IMG/VR virus record: IMGVR_UViG_3300025413_000094 | Span: 1 to 29,490 of that record | Source: a virus | DNA: 29,490 nt | Strand: one strand, 5' to 3' | In this document: positions 1 to 6,718 of the stretch, one piece after another | Layout: the number at the start of each line of letters is the position of its first letter | Position numbering within the stretch: position 1 is the stretch's first letter | Notes under the pieces: generated by a model | What the model was told of the DNA's origin: nothing | The model's input: only the letters and a program-made list of their open reading frames with translations | The model's database searches: none | Position numbers and translations under genes: made by a program

Positions 1-142
1 TGGGAATATTATGTGTGGCAACCCAAGCAGCTAGATCTTTCTGAGTTTTAGTAGATACATTAGCACACATGTAAGTGCCACCAGCATGATTCTTCACTTT
101 TAACTTCTCCAAGAAAAGCATACGTTCACGAAATGTCATCAT
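1..142 (-). CDS. Possible 2H phosphoesterase (Acb1/57B-like), N-terminal part only
   Basis: Two adjacent in-frame ATG codons (140-142 and 137-139) open a frame that runs off the left edge, so only about 47 residues are visible. The visible part contains a GGTY motif (AGGTYMCANVS), a stretch of the form T-x-x-x-L-A-x-W and then HNIP. From memory of the family, T4-like 57B/Acb1 proteins (2H phosphoesterases that degrade cyclic nucleotide signals of CBASS defence) start with GTY and an IPN motif before the first catalytic His. The catalytic His motifs would lie outside the window, so this is a resemblance and not a proof. The 31 bases upstream contain GTAAATA, a weak relative of the late-promoter box. 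It lies next to the small gene at 174-338. Confidence 0.4.
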   Translation of the reverse strand, partial: MMTFRERMLFLEKLKVKNHAGGTYMCANVSTKTQKDLAAWVATHNIP

Positions 143-173
143 ATAATGTGTTTTTATTCTTTATTTACACACA

Positions 174-338
174 TCACTCATAAAGTTCACTTAAAACTTC
201 TTTTGTTGCATCATAATCAATGATACCAATATCTGAAAGATAATCCCAAAGCTCTTCTAAAGTGCATAATGAAATATTCATGTTCTCTGCAATATTTACT
301 AATAGAGCTTGTTTTGCTTCATCATACCAATCACTCAT
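174..338 (-). CDS. Small conserved-type phage protein, 54 aa, unknown function
   Basis: A 54-residue acidic protein beginning MSDWYDEAKQ and ending ELYE. Its ATG (336-338) overlaps the stop of the upstream gene at 338-511 by one base (TAATG), the coupling typical of this genome. No signal peptide, membrane segment or metal motif is visible, and the composition suggests a small helical protein. I do not recognise the family. The junction geometry and the lack of any competing frame support it being real. Confidence 0.6.
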   Translation of the reverse strand: MSDWYDEAKQALLVNIAENMNISLCTLEELWDYLSDIGIIDYDATKEVLSELYE

Positions 339-511
339 TAGAATACATGCCTTTGCTGTCTGTTACATATAGTACATTTACGGAATTGTTGAGCTTTGGC
401 TTCCGTTAAAGCTTGTGGATTCAATTCAATCCACTGAGGAGTAGTTGTCTTTGGCTCACTCCATGGTGTCCAGGAATGCCACCCAAATCTGCACAAAAAT
501 TGTTTCCACAT
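338..511 (-). CDS. Small Trp-rich protein with a C-terminal CxxC, 57 aa, unknown
   Basis: A 57-residue protein starting MWKQFLCRFGWHSWTPW and ending with CTICNRQQRHVF. The early Trp cluster together with Cys/His residues and the late CxxC could bind one zinc ion, but only one CxxC pair is obvious. Its ATG (509-511) shares a base with the stop codon of the upstream gene (TGATG), and its own stop overlaps the next start (TAATG). Function unknown. Kept because both junctions are tightly coupled in the manner of its neighbours. Confidence 0.6.
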   Translation of the reverse strand: MWKQFLCRFGWHSWTPWSEPKTTTPQWIELNPQALTEAKAQQFRKCTICNRQQRHVF

Positions 512-753
512 CAGTGATTACCACAACCTAGAAGTTCATGAAAATATGGATCAAATCGTACACGACCATTTGTTTCAAATGTTGTAGTTGGACTAATAAC
601 CATGACATTTTCTTCAAAGTATCGTTTCCCACGAAGTTTAATGATTCGTTCTTCAACAAATGGAATCATATCGCCGTTATAGACTACCCAATTAATTACT
701 GTATGTGGATTATCTGGTAATGCTAAAATAGCTAAATCACGTTTATCACTCAT
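511..753 (-). CDS. Small phage protein, 80 aa, unknown function
   Basis: I start this at the ATG at 751-753, which overlaps the primase stop (ATGA). An upstream GTG in the same frame would lie inside the end of the primase gene and is less likely. The product begins MSDKRDLAILALPDN and ends HELLGCGNH. It looks like a compact mixed alpha/beta protein, with no membrane segment or recognised motif. Coupled translation with primase suggests expression with the replication genes, but nothing in the residues shows a replication role. Confidence 0.6.
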   Translation of the reverse strand: MSDKRDLAILALPDNPHTVINWVVYNGDMIPFVEERIIKLRGKRYFEENVMVISPTTTFETNGRVRFDPYFHELLGCGNH

Positions 754-1775
754 ATCTTTTTCCACATCGCTAATTGAAGTTTGGCTTTAAGCCCCTCATA
801 TATATTTGAATCAATCATATGTTTTATATAGGCCTGAGATAGACCACCTTTGATCATATCGTTCACGTCTTTATATGGAAGTTCTGGCCAGAAACAAACA
901 GAATACCCTTCATCAATAGCTGATTCCATTTTATCAATAGTATCTTTTGATCTAGGTTCGTTGTCGTATACTATGACTATATTACATTTGTCTAAATTTG
1001 TCAACTTAAGACTTGTATCAATTCGACCACCAGCAGATGCAATTGCATTTGGAATGAATAAAGAATCCAATGGTCCTTCAAACGCATATATAGTTGAGGA
1101 TGGATCTACTGTATCCAGGCCAAAGATCTTTGGCTTACTTTCATCAGTCAGAATAGTAATATACTTCAGATCATCATTCTTTTTAAATGATCTACCCTGA
1201 AATCCAAAGAACTTTTTATGTTCATCAAGAAATGGAATAATAAGCCTTGGCTCGTCATGAACGATACTATCAAACTTACCAGGAATAATACTATTCACCC
1301 ACTTCTTAAACTTTGGTGCATAGAATAGCTTATGATGTGTGTTTGATGGGATCAATCTATTCTGAACATACAATTTAGCAGGATGATCATGTGCTAATTG
1401 TGAAATCTTTTTCAAGTCAGACAAGCCAGTATCTCTGATAAACTCTGGCTTCTTCATTTTATTAGCAAATTCTTGGACAGGTGTGAGTTCTTGCACACCA
1501 CCAGCCTTATCCAACATAACGTCTTTAATATACTCAAAGTATAATGTTGGATCAATAGCTTTAATAAATTCAGATAGACTTAGACTTACATTACAGTTGT
1601 GACAATAGTACCTAGTTTTAGCACCATTAGTGAGAATCCAACCTCTGGTCTTTGTTTTATTCTTTTTGGAGTCACCACAGATGGGACACCTAAAGTTAAA
1701 CCTATCTTGTACTCGTTTAAACCGTTCCAATCGGATAGACAACAAGTTGACATACTTCAAATCAATCCAATTCAT
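750..1775 (-). CDS. 61: DNA primase (T4 gp61-like)
   Basis: A 341-residue primase, almost the length of T4 gp61. The N-terminal zinc site is complete: C30-x2-C33 (CPICGD) and C58-x2-C61 (YYCHNC). A TOPRIM-type core follows with FEGPLDS near residue 230 and VYDNEPRS near residue 270, the acidic residues that bind the metal. In T4, gp61 works with the gp41 helicase as the primosome, making short RNA primers for the lagging strand. The matching helicase is at 24274-25659. The gene has its own promoter, -35 TTTACA and -10 TATAAT, inside a long inverted repeat (see 1777-1838). Confidence 0.93.
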   Translation of the reverse strand: MNWIDLKYVNLLSIRLERFKRVQDRFNFRCPICGDSKKNKTKTRGWILTNGAKTRYYCHNCNVSLSLSEFIKAIDPTLYFEYIKDVMLDKAGGVQELTPVQEFANKMKKPEFIRDTGLSDLKKISQLAHDHPAKLYVQNRLIPSNTHHKLFYAPKFKKWVNSIIPGKFDSIVHDEPRLIIPFLDEHKKFFGFQGRSFKKNDDLKYITILTDESKPKIFGLDTVDPSSTIYAFEGPLDSLFIPNAIASAGGRIDTSLKLTNLDKCNIVIVYDNEPRSKDTIDKMESAIDEGYSVCFWPELPYKDVNDMIKGGLSQAYIKHMIDSNIYEGLKAKLQLAMWKKI

Positions 1776-1776
1776 T

Positions 1777-1838
1777 ACATATTTTCTAACATATATCTAT
1801 TGACCATAAAGTCATTATACACATGTTAGAAAATATGT
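1777..1838. repeat. Perfect 16-bp inverted repeat around the primase promoter
   Basis: Arms ACATATTTTCTAACAT (1777-1792) and its exact reverse complement (1823-1838) are separated by 30 bp. On the minus strand the upstream arm lies between the -35 and -10 elements, and the downstream arm ends one base before the primase ATG. A transcript entering from upstream could fold both arms over the start region. A transcript from the local promoter would lack the 5' arm. A protein operator is an equally possible reading. Confidence 0.75.
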
Positions 1839-1841
1839 AAA
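1814..1841 (-). promoter_or_regulatory. Sigma70-type promoter for primase
   Basis: On the minus strand: -35 TTTACA (1836-1841), 16-bp spacer, -10 TATAAT (1814-1819, a perfect consensus). It sits in the short gap between the coiled-coil protein gene and primase and points at primase. The match suggests early expression by unmodified host RNA polymerase. Confidence 0.6.
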
Positions 1842-1845
1842 CCAA

Positions 1846-2340
1846 TTAGTTGTGAAAAATTGAAGTATAATTTATTTTGTCAGACAGGAATCCAAGGACG
1901 GCACCAGCTCCAACTACGATCCACATCCACTTTTCAAGTTTTGACATACGATCGTTTAGCTGTTTGTGCTGAGTCGAACCATCAGTACGTAATTCTTCAA
2001 TCTTCTTTAAAATCACATTGTGCTGATCTTTTAATTCTTTTTCAAGGTCTAGCTCTACTGAATCAATGCGGTCGTAAATGTCTTTAAATGTTTTGTCAGT
2101 TTCCACTCTTCTTTGCTCTATTAATTCTTGGATTTTATCCGCAGTTTTTTCCTGAACTTCAAGTCTATTTGCTTGTACTGCAAGAAGTCTCGAAACTGTT
2201 GTTGATACTTCAGTTAATTTTTCAATTGTTATATCTAGTCTATCAACTAGTGTTCCAACTTGTGCCATATCTCTCTGTAGAGTAGAGACGTTTTCTTCAA
2301 TTTTTCTTAAATCGCCGCCTGAAATTGTCATCTTAGTCAT
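1846..2340 (-). CDS. Coiled-coil protein with C-terminal membrane anchor
   Basis: About 164 residues from the ATG at 2338-2340 (MTKMTISGGDL). A start at 2329-2331 (MTISGG) is possible, and a longer frame upstream would overlap the holin-like gene too far. Most of the protein is heptad-like charged sequence predicted to form a coiled coil. It ends with a hydrophobic segment (WMWIVVGAGAVLGFL) and a short polar tail, consistent with a C-terminally anchored membrane protein. It follows the holin-like gene in the lysis region, so a role in timing or localising lysis is plausible but not shown. I cannot name the family with confidence. Confidence 0.7.
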   Translation of the reverse strand: MTKMTISGGDLRKIEENVSTLQRDMAQVGTLVDRLDITIEKLTEVSTTVSRLLAVQANRLEVQEKTADKIQELIEQRRVETDKTFKDIYDRIDSVELDLEKELKDQHNVILKKIEELRTDGSTQHKQLNDRMSKLEKWMWIVVGAGAVLGFLSDKINYTSIFHN

Positions 2341-2569
2341 CACTCTTATTAAATGCTCTTGGTGCAAATTGTTCAGCACCAGTAAATCCTAAACCAGCCA
2401 CTACAATGTACATAACTGAGTTAAACATATTCTGGTCTACTGTTTTACCCCAAATGAGATTGCTCATATAGCCAATAATAATTAAAGTCATTGCAATAAA
2501 CATAATCACTCGTTTTGAAGAGAGATTACCGTTTATATCTGACATAATGTCTCGAATAACATTACCCAT
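2333..2569 (-). CDS. Small two-helix membrane protein, putative holin
   Basis: A 78-residue protein with two hydrophobic segments: roughly residues 20-40 (VIMFIAMTLIIIGYM) and 50-64 (FNSVMYIVVAGLGFTG). They are joined by a short loop and flanked by charged ends. This size and topology match class II holins. It lies just after the spanin pair and a CTS-leader membrane protein, which fits a lysis cassette. A Shine-Dalgarno AAGGA precedes the ATG. No endolysin is seen in this window, so the holin call rests on topology and context only. Confidence 0.6.
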   Translation of the reverse strand: MGNVIRDIMSDINGNLSSKRVIMFIAMTLIIIGYMSNLIWGKTVDQNMFNSVMYIVVAGLGFTGAEQFAPRAFNKSDD

Positions 2570-2578
2570 GCTAAATCC

Positions 2579-2836
2579 TTATTTTTTAGTTATAGTTGAA
2601 CTTCTAGATAAAGCAGCAGTTGCCAATCTACGTGCGACATTTAATGACTGTAAATCATCACTAGCACTTACCACACCTAAAGCTGCAATTAGCATAAGTA
2701 GTGGTCTCATATCACCATTATTGTTATTAGCAAATCTGAAAAAATTTGAAGAAATTAAAGCCATTAGTGCTTTTTTGGATTCTTTATGGTCAAGTTGATC
2801 CGTATCTTCACTAACGAACTCTTTAAACTGTTTCAT
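2579..2836 (-). CDS. Small protein with capsid-targeting-like leader and hydrophobic segment
   Basis: I start at the ATG at 2834-2836. The longer frame would need a TTG. The 85-residue product begins MKQFKEFVSEDTDQ, which resembles the T4 internal-protein capsid-targeting leader (MKTYQEFIAE), with the expected cleavage after SE. A hydrophobic stretch near residues 45-60 (PLLMLIAALGVVSA) may cross a membrane. The gene lies between the o-spanin and the holin-like gene. A prohead-packaged protein with a membrane segment could act early at the host envelope, but that is inference. Confidence 0.6.
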   Translation of the reverse strand: MKQFKEFVSEDTDQLDHKESKKALMALISSNFFRFANNNNGDMRPLLMLIAALGVVSASDDLQSLNVARRLATAALSRSSTITKK

Positions 2837-3132
2837 TTGCTGCAAACCTTTGAAGTCATCTTATTATTTATTGATGCTCTGACACAGTTATACAAATCGA
2901 TTAGTTTATTGAGCTGCCATGCAACTGAATTATAAACCTGATCTGTTGAAGCTCCAACAACTTCTCTACCACCCATTGTGTTATCAGTAATCGGTGGGAG
3001 TTGTTTAGCTTTTACTGCTAATTCAGGAGGTAAAGCCGGAACACTAACTGGTTTTACGCCGGGCATTACATGAATATCATCATGAGCACATGAACAAAGG
3101 AGAAGAAATGAAAATAAGACAAATCGTTTCAT
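2833..3132 (-). CDS. Outer-membrane spanin subunit (Rz1-like lipoprotein)
   Basis: A 99-residue protein beginning with a lipoprotein signal (MKRFVLFSFLLLCSCAHDD), in which L-C-S-C15 forms a plausible lipobox. A Pro-rich middle (VPALPPELAV) is typical of o-spanins, and the C-terminal half can form a helix (QLNKLIDLYNCVRASIN). The start overlaps the stop of the i-spanin gene (ATGA), the usual Rz/Rz1 arrangement. The mature protein should be anchored in the outer membrane and bridge to the i-spanin for the last step of lysis. This implies a Gram-negative host. Confidence 0.75.
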   Translation of the reverse strand: MKRFVLFSFLLLCSCAHDDIHVMPGVKPVSVPALPPELAVKAKQLPPITDNTMGGREVVGASTDQVYNSVAWQLNKLIDLYNCVRASINNKMTSKVCSK

Positions 3133-3545
3133 GGTGTAGGTCCTAAAGCTCTTATTGCATTTCTGACATCAGTAACTGATTGATCAACTTTACATTCAGT
3201 ATAGATTGGTTTGTCTTTAATGAGTGTTTGAATAGTATTTGTCTGTACAGTTTCTTTTTTAATTCTTGCTGAAGCTTCTTCAACTGCACGTTGACCGTAT
3301 GCTTGGACAATAGTTTGAAGCTTTTGTTCAAATGCTGCATTCTGTTTATTCTCGGCATCTGTTTTTGCCTGAACTTCAGCTACTACATCCTTACGACCTT
3401 TTTCGTACGCAGTATGAATTAAATGGTTGACATAGAAATAGGAACCAATTATAAGTAAAATTACAATTGCTATTTTCCAATGCTGCAAAATCAACTGTTT
3501 GAGCAACTTTGCAAAACCAAGCAATTGTAAACCTATTCCTAACAT
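3129..3545 (-). CDS. Inner-membrane spanin subunit (Rz-like)
   Basis: 138 residues with one N-terminal membrane segment at about residues 23-42 (WKIAIVILLIIGSYFYVN), then a long charged helix rich in K, E, Q and A. It ends with a Rz-type tail containing YTECKVDQSVTDVRNAIRAL. This is the layout of i-spanins: N-in, membrane anchor, periplasmic coiled coil. Its stop overlaps the o-spanin start. The two subunits are known to fuse inner and outer membranes after the peptidoglycan has been degraded. Confidence 0.78.
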   Translation of the reverse strand: MLGIGLQLLGFAKLLKQLILQHWKIAIVILLIIGSYFYVNHLIHTAYEKGRKDVVAEVQAKTDAENKQNAAFEQKLQTIVQAYGQRAVEEASARIKKETVQTNTIQTLIKDKPIYTECKVDQSVTDVRNAIRALGPTP

Positions 3546-3949
3546 TAGTTACCCTTGATAAAATCTGAAAGTGTCTTTCGACGTGCTGTAGACTGAAGAA
3601 GTGGGCTTGGTGCTCCAGCCTGATTCTTTTTCTTATATCTGCTCATAGCACTTGGAGACACACCTGGTTCACCCTTTGGACCAGTTCCAATACCTTGAAC
3701 ATTACCAGATCCAGCATTATTTGTTGGTGCTGATCCTGTATCTTCATATTGATACTTCTTTCTCAACCAAGACTCATCTTTATCATGAGAGATATTGTTT
3801 TTGTGCGCTTTATAAAGACCTGTACCACCGACAGTTTTTAGAACTACATGATTAGGGTGAATTGAATGTACAGTACCAGATGTTGGTGTATTCTGTATAT
3901 TTTTATTCTCTCTAGTAACGTAAACAGTCTGTCCTTTTTTTATTTCCAT
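3545..3949 (-). CDS. Basic Gly/Pro-containing protein with SH3/KOW-like N-terminus, unknown
   Basis: 134 residues. The first 60 (KKGQTVYVTRENKN...HPNHVVLKTVGGTGLY) alternate beta-like strands, as in small SH3/KOW barrels. A linker with a short collagen-like stretch (GTGPKGEPG) follows, then a very basic tail (RYKKKNQAG, ARRKTLSDF). It overlaps both neighbours by one base. Function not known. A nucleic-acid-binding or structural role is possible from charge alone. Confidence 0.6.
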   Translation of the reverse strand: MEIKKGQTVYVTRENKNIQNTPTSGTVHSIHPNHVVLKTVGGTGLYKAHKNNISHDKDESWLRKKYQYEDTGSAPTNNAGSGNVQGIGTGPKGEPGVSPSAMSRYKKKNQAGAPSPLLQSTARRKTLSDFIKGN

Positions 3950-4332
3950 TAGATCTTCCTAAGTGTGTTTACTATTCCTATGTCCATAGGTATGTCGCTA
4001 CTATATATTACTTTATTTCCATACTTGATTTTATCTGGCATTCGTGCTAATAAAACTAGAAATGGCTTTAAGTATGAATGATATCCTTCTAATTTAAAGA
4101 ATAACAATTCCGTAGTTTTTAGTCCAAAGACGTTATATAGAATAGTTATATGATTCAGAATCAATCGTTCACGTAACTCACCATATTCTTGATATTTAAT
4201 AAATAAACGCTTTATATATTTGAAACGCTTTAAATCATCATAAAACTCTGCTGTATCATGACATTGTGGATTATTATAATGCTTCGCTGCAAATAATAAA
4301 AAGTTCTGTTCATCAACTTGATTATCAATCAT
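3949..4332 (-). CDS. Conserved T4-like phage protein of unknown function
   Basis: 127 residues, mostly helical, with motifs I associate with a protein widespread in T4-type cyanophages: FAAKHYNNPQC, DLKRFKYIKRLF and ERLILNHITILYNVFG. No catalytic motif is obvious. It is the first gene after the terminator at 4343-4375, so it starts a new transcription or read-through segment leading into the spanin genes. Family membership is from memory, and the function is unknown. Confidence 0.75.
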   Translation of the reverse strand: MIDNQVDEQNFLLFAAKHYNNPQCHDTAEFYDDLKRFKYIKRLFIKYQEYGELRERLILNHITILYNVFGLKTTELLFFKLEGYHSYLKPFLVLLARMPDKIKYGNKVIYSSDIPMDIGIVNTLRKI

Positions 4333-4342
4333 ATTCTATTTC

Positions 4343-4375
4343 TATAAAATTGGGGTGAGCCTAAACCCACCCCAA
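4343..4375 (-). terminator. Rho-independent terminator after the structural gene
   Basis: On the minus strand an 8-bp stem TTGGGGTG / CACCCCAA (arms 4368-4375 and 4350-4357, loop 4358-4367) is followed by TTTTAT. It lies 10 bases after the stop of the 4385-5005 gene and is the clearest intrinsic terminator in the window. Confidence 0.85.
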
Positions 4376-4384
4376 ACATTAAAC

Positions 4385-5005
4385 TTAACCTGGTAGTAGA
4401 CCATCATCACCAGTTGTACCCAAATTACCAGAATTTGGACCACTGATAGTGACAAGGGTTTCATAATTCACACGGCCTGCACGACCACCTGCAGTTGCAG
4501 TAAATGTAGCAAGTGAACCAGTAGTAGTACCACCAGTTGAGTTTGCAACGGTAATTGCTGTTGGTGTTGCATTAGTAAAACCAGCACCAACTGAAGTAAT
4601 ACTTGTTGAAATAATGTTACCTAGACCGTTTGTTGCAATAACAGCAGTAGCATTAGCACTTATTGCACTTACACCTGGATTGACGGTGATAATGTCGCCA
4701 TTTGTGTATAGCTTACCTGCTGATGTAACAGTAAGTGATGCAAGTGGACCAGAACCTGCTACACGTAGATTCCAACCAGAGTGTGGAACTTTGTAACCTT
4801 CACCCTGTGTGTTTGAAGTTTCTGGTGCAGAAACACCAAATATACCAATAGTCTTCTTTTGAGCAACGTTGTTATTTAGAAAAGCACCGGGTGTGTTATT
4901 CTGATAAAGTGCAGCTCTGTTAGTAGTATTTGTAGAAAGATTCACCTGCAATGTTGCATAGATTGGTGAATTATTAGCTAAATCCAGTTTTCCCCATAGT
5001 GGCAT
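4385..5005 (-). CDS. Virion structural protein (beta-rich), function unassigned
   Basis: 206 residues, rich in T, S, N, G and A, with few charged residues, as in fibre, neck or decoration proteins. It begins MPLWGKLDLANNSPIYAT and contains IGIFGVSAPE, GWNLRVAGSGP and the pair YTNGDIITVNPG / VGAGFTNATP, which read as beta-hairpin repeats. It is preceded by a late-type box (GATAAATA, 5034-5041) and a good Shine-Dalgarno (AGGAG), and followed by a strong terminator. It is therefore likely to be expressed alone at high level late in infection. Confidence 0.7.
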   Translation of the reverse strand: MPLWGKLDLANNSPIYATLQVNLSTNTTNRAALYQNNTPGAFLNNNVAQKKTIGIFGVSAPETSNTQGEGYKVPHSGWNLRVAGSGPLASLTVTSAGKLYTNGDIITVNPGVSAISANATAVIATNGLGNIISTSITSVGAGFTNATPTAITVANSTGGTTTGSLATFTATAGGRAGRVNYETLVTISGPNSGNLGTTGDDGLLPG

Positions 5006-5033
5006 TTAAGTTCTCCTAAACCTTAGTTTTTCT

Positions 5034-5041
5034 ATTTATCT
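5034..5041 (-). promoter_or_regulatory. Late-type promoter box GATAAATA
   Basis: The minus-strand octamer differs from the T4 late consensus TATAAATA at the first base only. It lies 29 bases before the ATG of the structural gene at 4385-5005, which has an AGGAG ribosome site. Position and gene type fit a late promoter. Confidence 0.55.
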
Positions 5042-5043
5042 GA

Positions 5044-6228
5044 TTAGAGATGTTTCTTTAGACCTGCAGCTGAGGCGTGGATCTCTTTCTGCATTTCTTC
5101 CTTACCTGCAGGCTTTAGACCTTGGTACTTGGCAAGAAGAGTTGATGCATGAGCACCTGTTAGCTTTGTGACTTCACCATTCTTGTGCTTGAATTCATTA
5201 GCACCACGCATGTCGTGCTTGATTCGTTCTAGCTGCTGAATTGGATGTTGACGAGGCTCGTCTTGTTCTGCTGCACCCATTTCCTGTTTGCGCTTCCAAG
5301 CTTCTGAACCTTCCTTTGGAGGACGACCACGGCCTTCTTCAAGATCAGCCATTAGAGCTTCAATGCGGTCAAGTTCTTCCTGAGTAAGTTCTACTGATTC
5401 ATCAAGATGTTTACGGATACTGTCAGCATGCTTATTAGCATCACCACGACCTGTACCAATAGCATCAATTAGATTACCAATGTGTGCATGAACTGGGTGT
5501 GTTTTATCTGGGAACTTTTTACGAGCTTTATCAATAAGTTTACCTGCTTCATCTCCGAAGATTTCATCTAATTCTACTTCTTCCTTGGTGAGCTTATCAG
5601 TAGCTTTGCCAATACCAGTATAACGCTTTACTACATTTTTAAAGTGTGTCTTTTCACGCTTTGATGCATCATTATTAATGATATCTTTTACCTTTTGGCG
5701 AACATCAGCAGGAGTACCTGTAGTTGCATGATCAATAGCATGAGCAGCGTTACGATCCGCACGAGCCTTTTCAACTTCAGCGTGGCTCTGAGCCATTGAA
5801 TTAGATGCTTTCTTGATGTATGAACCTAGTGTCTTCTTTGATAGTTCATCAAGCTGTTCGAACTCTTCTGGAAGTTCCTTGAACTGACCCTTCTTAAGAG
5901 TGTACTTCATATTTTCGAATACAATATGAATATCACCGTTACGACGGTCACGATGTGTGACTTCAGCTAGACCACCATGAATGTCTGGTGTGTGTGGTGA
6001 ATGAATCACAACACGATCGATACCTTCAGCACGAAGACGACGGAAGTCATCTGAATCAAGCTTACCGTTATGATTCTTGTCGATCTTCTTCTGCTTTGCA
6101 GTTAAAGTCTTAGCTGCTTCACCCAAATCTTCGAGTGGAGTACCAACCGATGAATTACCAGCCATAAGCTGTTGAACATCTCTGATCAAGTTTTTGCTTA
6201 GGCTAGTTAAAAAGCTATTATTCTTCAT
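5044..6228 (-). CDS. EF-hand-containing internal/structural protein, unknown function
   Basis: 394 residues, strongly charged and helical. Residues 50-61 form a complete EF-hand calcium loop (DKNHNGKLDSDD, with D50, N52, N54, K56 and the final D61). Later it has KEEVELDEIFGD, a linker of the same type seen in the large protein at 6719-9307, and a Lys/Arg/Glu-rich C-terminus with GRGRPPKEGS. I read it as a head-associated or packaged protein that may be processed at L-x-E sites by the prohead protease. The function is unknown. The upstream gap has an AATAAATA box and AGGAG. Confidence 0.65.
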   Translation of the reverse strand: MKNNSFLTSLSKNLIRDVQQLMAGNSSVGTPLEDLGEAAKTLTAKQKKIDKNHNGKLDSDDFRRLRAEGIDRVVIHSPHTPDIHGGLAEVTHRDRRNGDIHIVFENMKYTLKKGQFKELPEEFEQLDELSKKTLGSYIKKASNSMAQSHAEVEKARADRNAAHAIDHATTGTPADVRQKVKDIINNDASKREKTHFKNVVKRYTGIGKATDKLTKEEVELDEIFGDEAGKLIDKARKKFPDKTHPVHAHIGNLIDAIGTGRGDANKHADSIRKHLDESVELTQEELDRIEALMADLEEGRGRPPKEGSEAWKRKQEMGAAEQDEPRQHPIQQLERIKHDMRGANEFKHKNGEVTKLTGAHASTLLAKYQGLKPAGKEEMQKEIHASAAGLKKHL

Positions 6229-6269
6229 TATTTCTTCTCCTAGAAATTCTATATGATATTTATTAAAAC

Positions 6270-6707
6270 TTATCTCTTTAATGTAGCCTTAAGCTTCCAT
6301 TGATCCTTTTCATTTGCTTCAAGCAAATCTTCAATAAACTTAACTGCTCCACGTTGGTTTTGTTCTTCTGCTAATGCATGACAAGACATAAGTCTTGAGT
6401 GTAACTTCTGATTATCTTGAGCAATACGGTTAATCATTTCCCAAGCATCAGGTACAGTTAGTTCATCTTCAATACTAGTAAGTTCCTTAAATCTTCTTAG
6501 TGAACCTGGAGCATAAGCACCAAGAGCACGGATATGTTCGGCAATATCATCGACATTTTCATCAGCAGATGTATAAAGATCTTGAAAGAGAGCATGATAT
6601 TGTGGGAAGTTGGGACCTTCCACATTCCAATGATAATACTGTGCTTTAATTCTAAATGCTGAAACATCAGCAAGTAACATTTTCATCGCTTCAATTAGTT
6701 TATCCAT
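6270..6707 (-). CDS. dps: Dps/ferritin-like protein
   Basis: Start set at the ATG at 6705-6707, with GAGGA upstream. The longer frame needs a TTG. The 145-residue product matches the Dps family: YYHWNVEGPNFPQYHALFQ and then a D/E helix (DENVDDIAEHIRALG). The ferroxidase residues H26, H38, D53 and E57 keep the exact spacing of Escherichia coli Dps (H51, H63, D78, E82). Dps dodecamers oxidise and store iron with peroxide and protect DNA. Here it sits between head-associated genes, so it may protect phage or host DNA from oxidative damage or accompany the virion. The N-terminal tail is short, so DNA binding is less certain. Confidence 0.92.
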   Translation of the reverse strand: MDKLIEAMKMLLADVSAFRIKAQYYHWNVEGPNFPQYHALFQDLYTSADENVDDIAEHIRALGAYAPGSLRRFKELTSIEDELTVPDAWEMINRIAQDNQKLHSRLMSCHALAEEQNQRGAVKFIEDLLEANEKDQWKLKATLKR

Positions 6708-6718
6708 ACTTAAAATCC

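Noticed and set aside
538-1200. Plus-strand open frames opposite the primase and other genes, and similar ones through the window
   Set aside because: They lie opposite well-supported minus-strand genes, lack ribosome sites and recognised motifs, and are what is expected by chance from the complementary strand.
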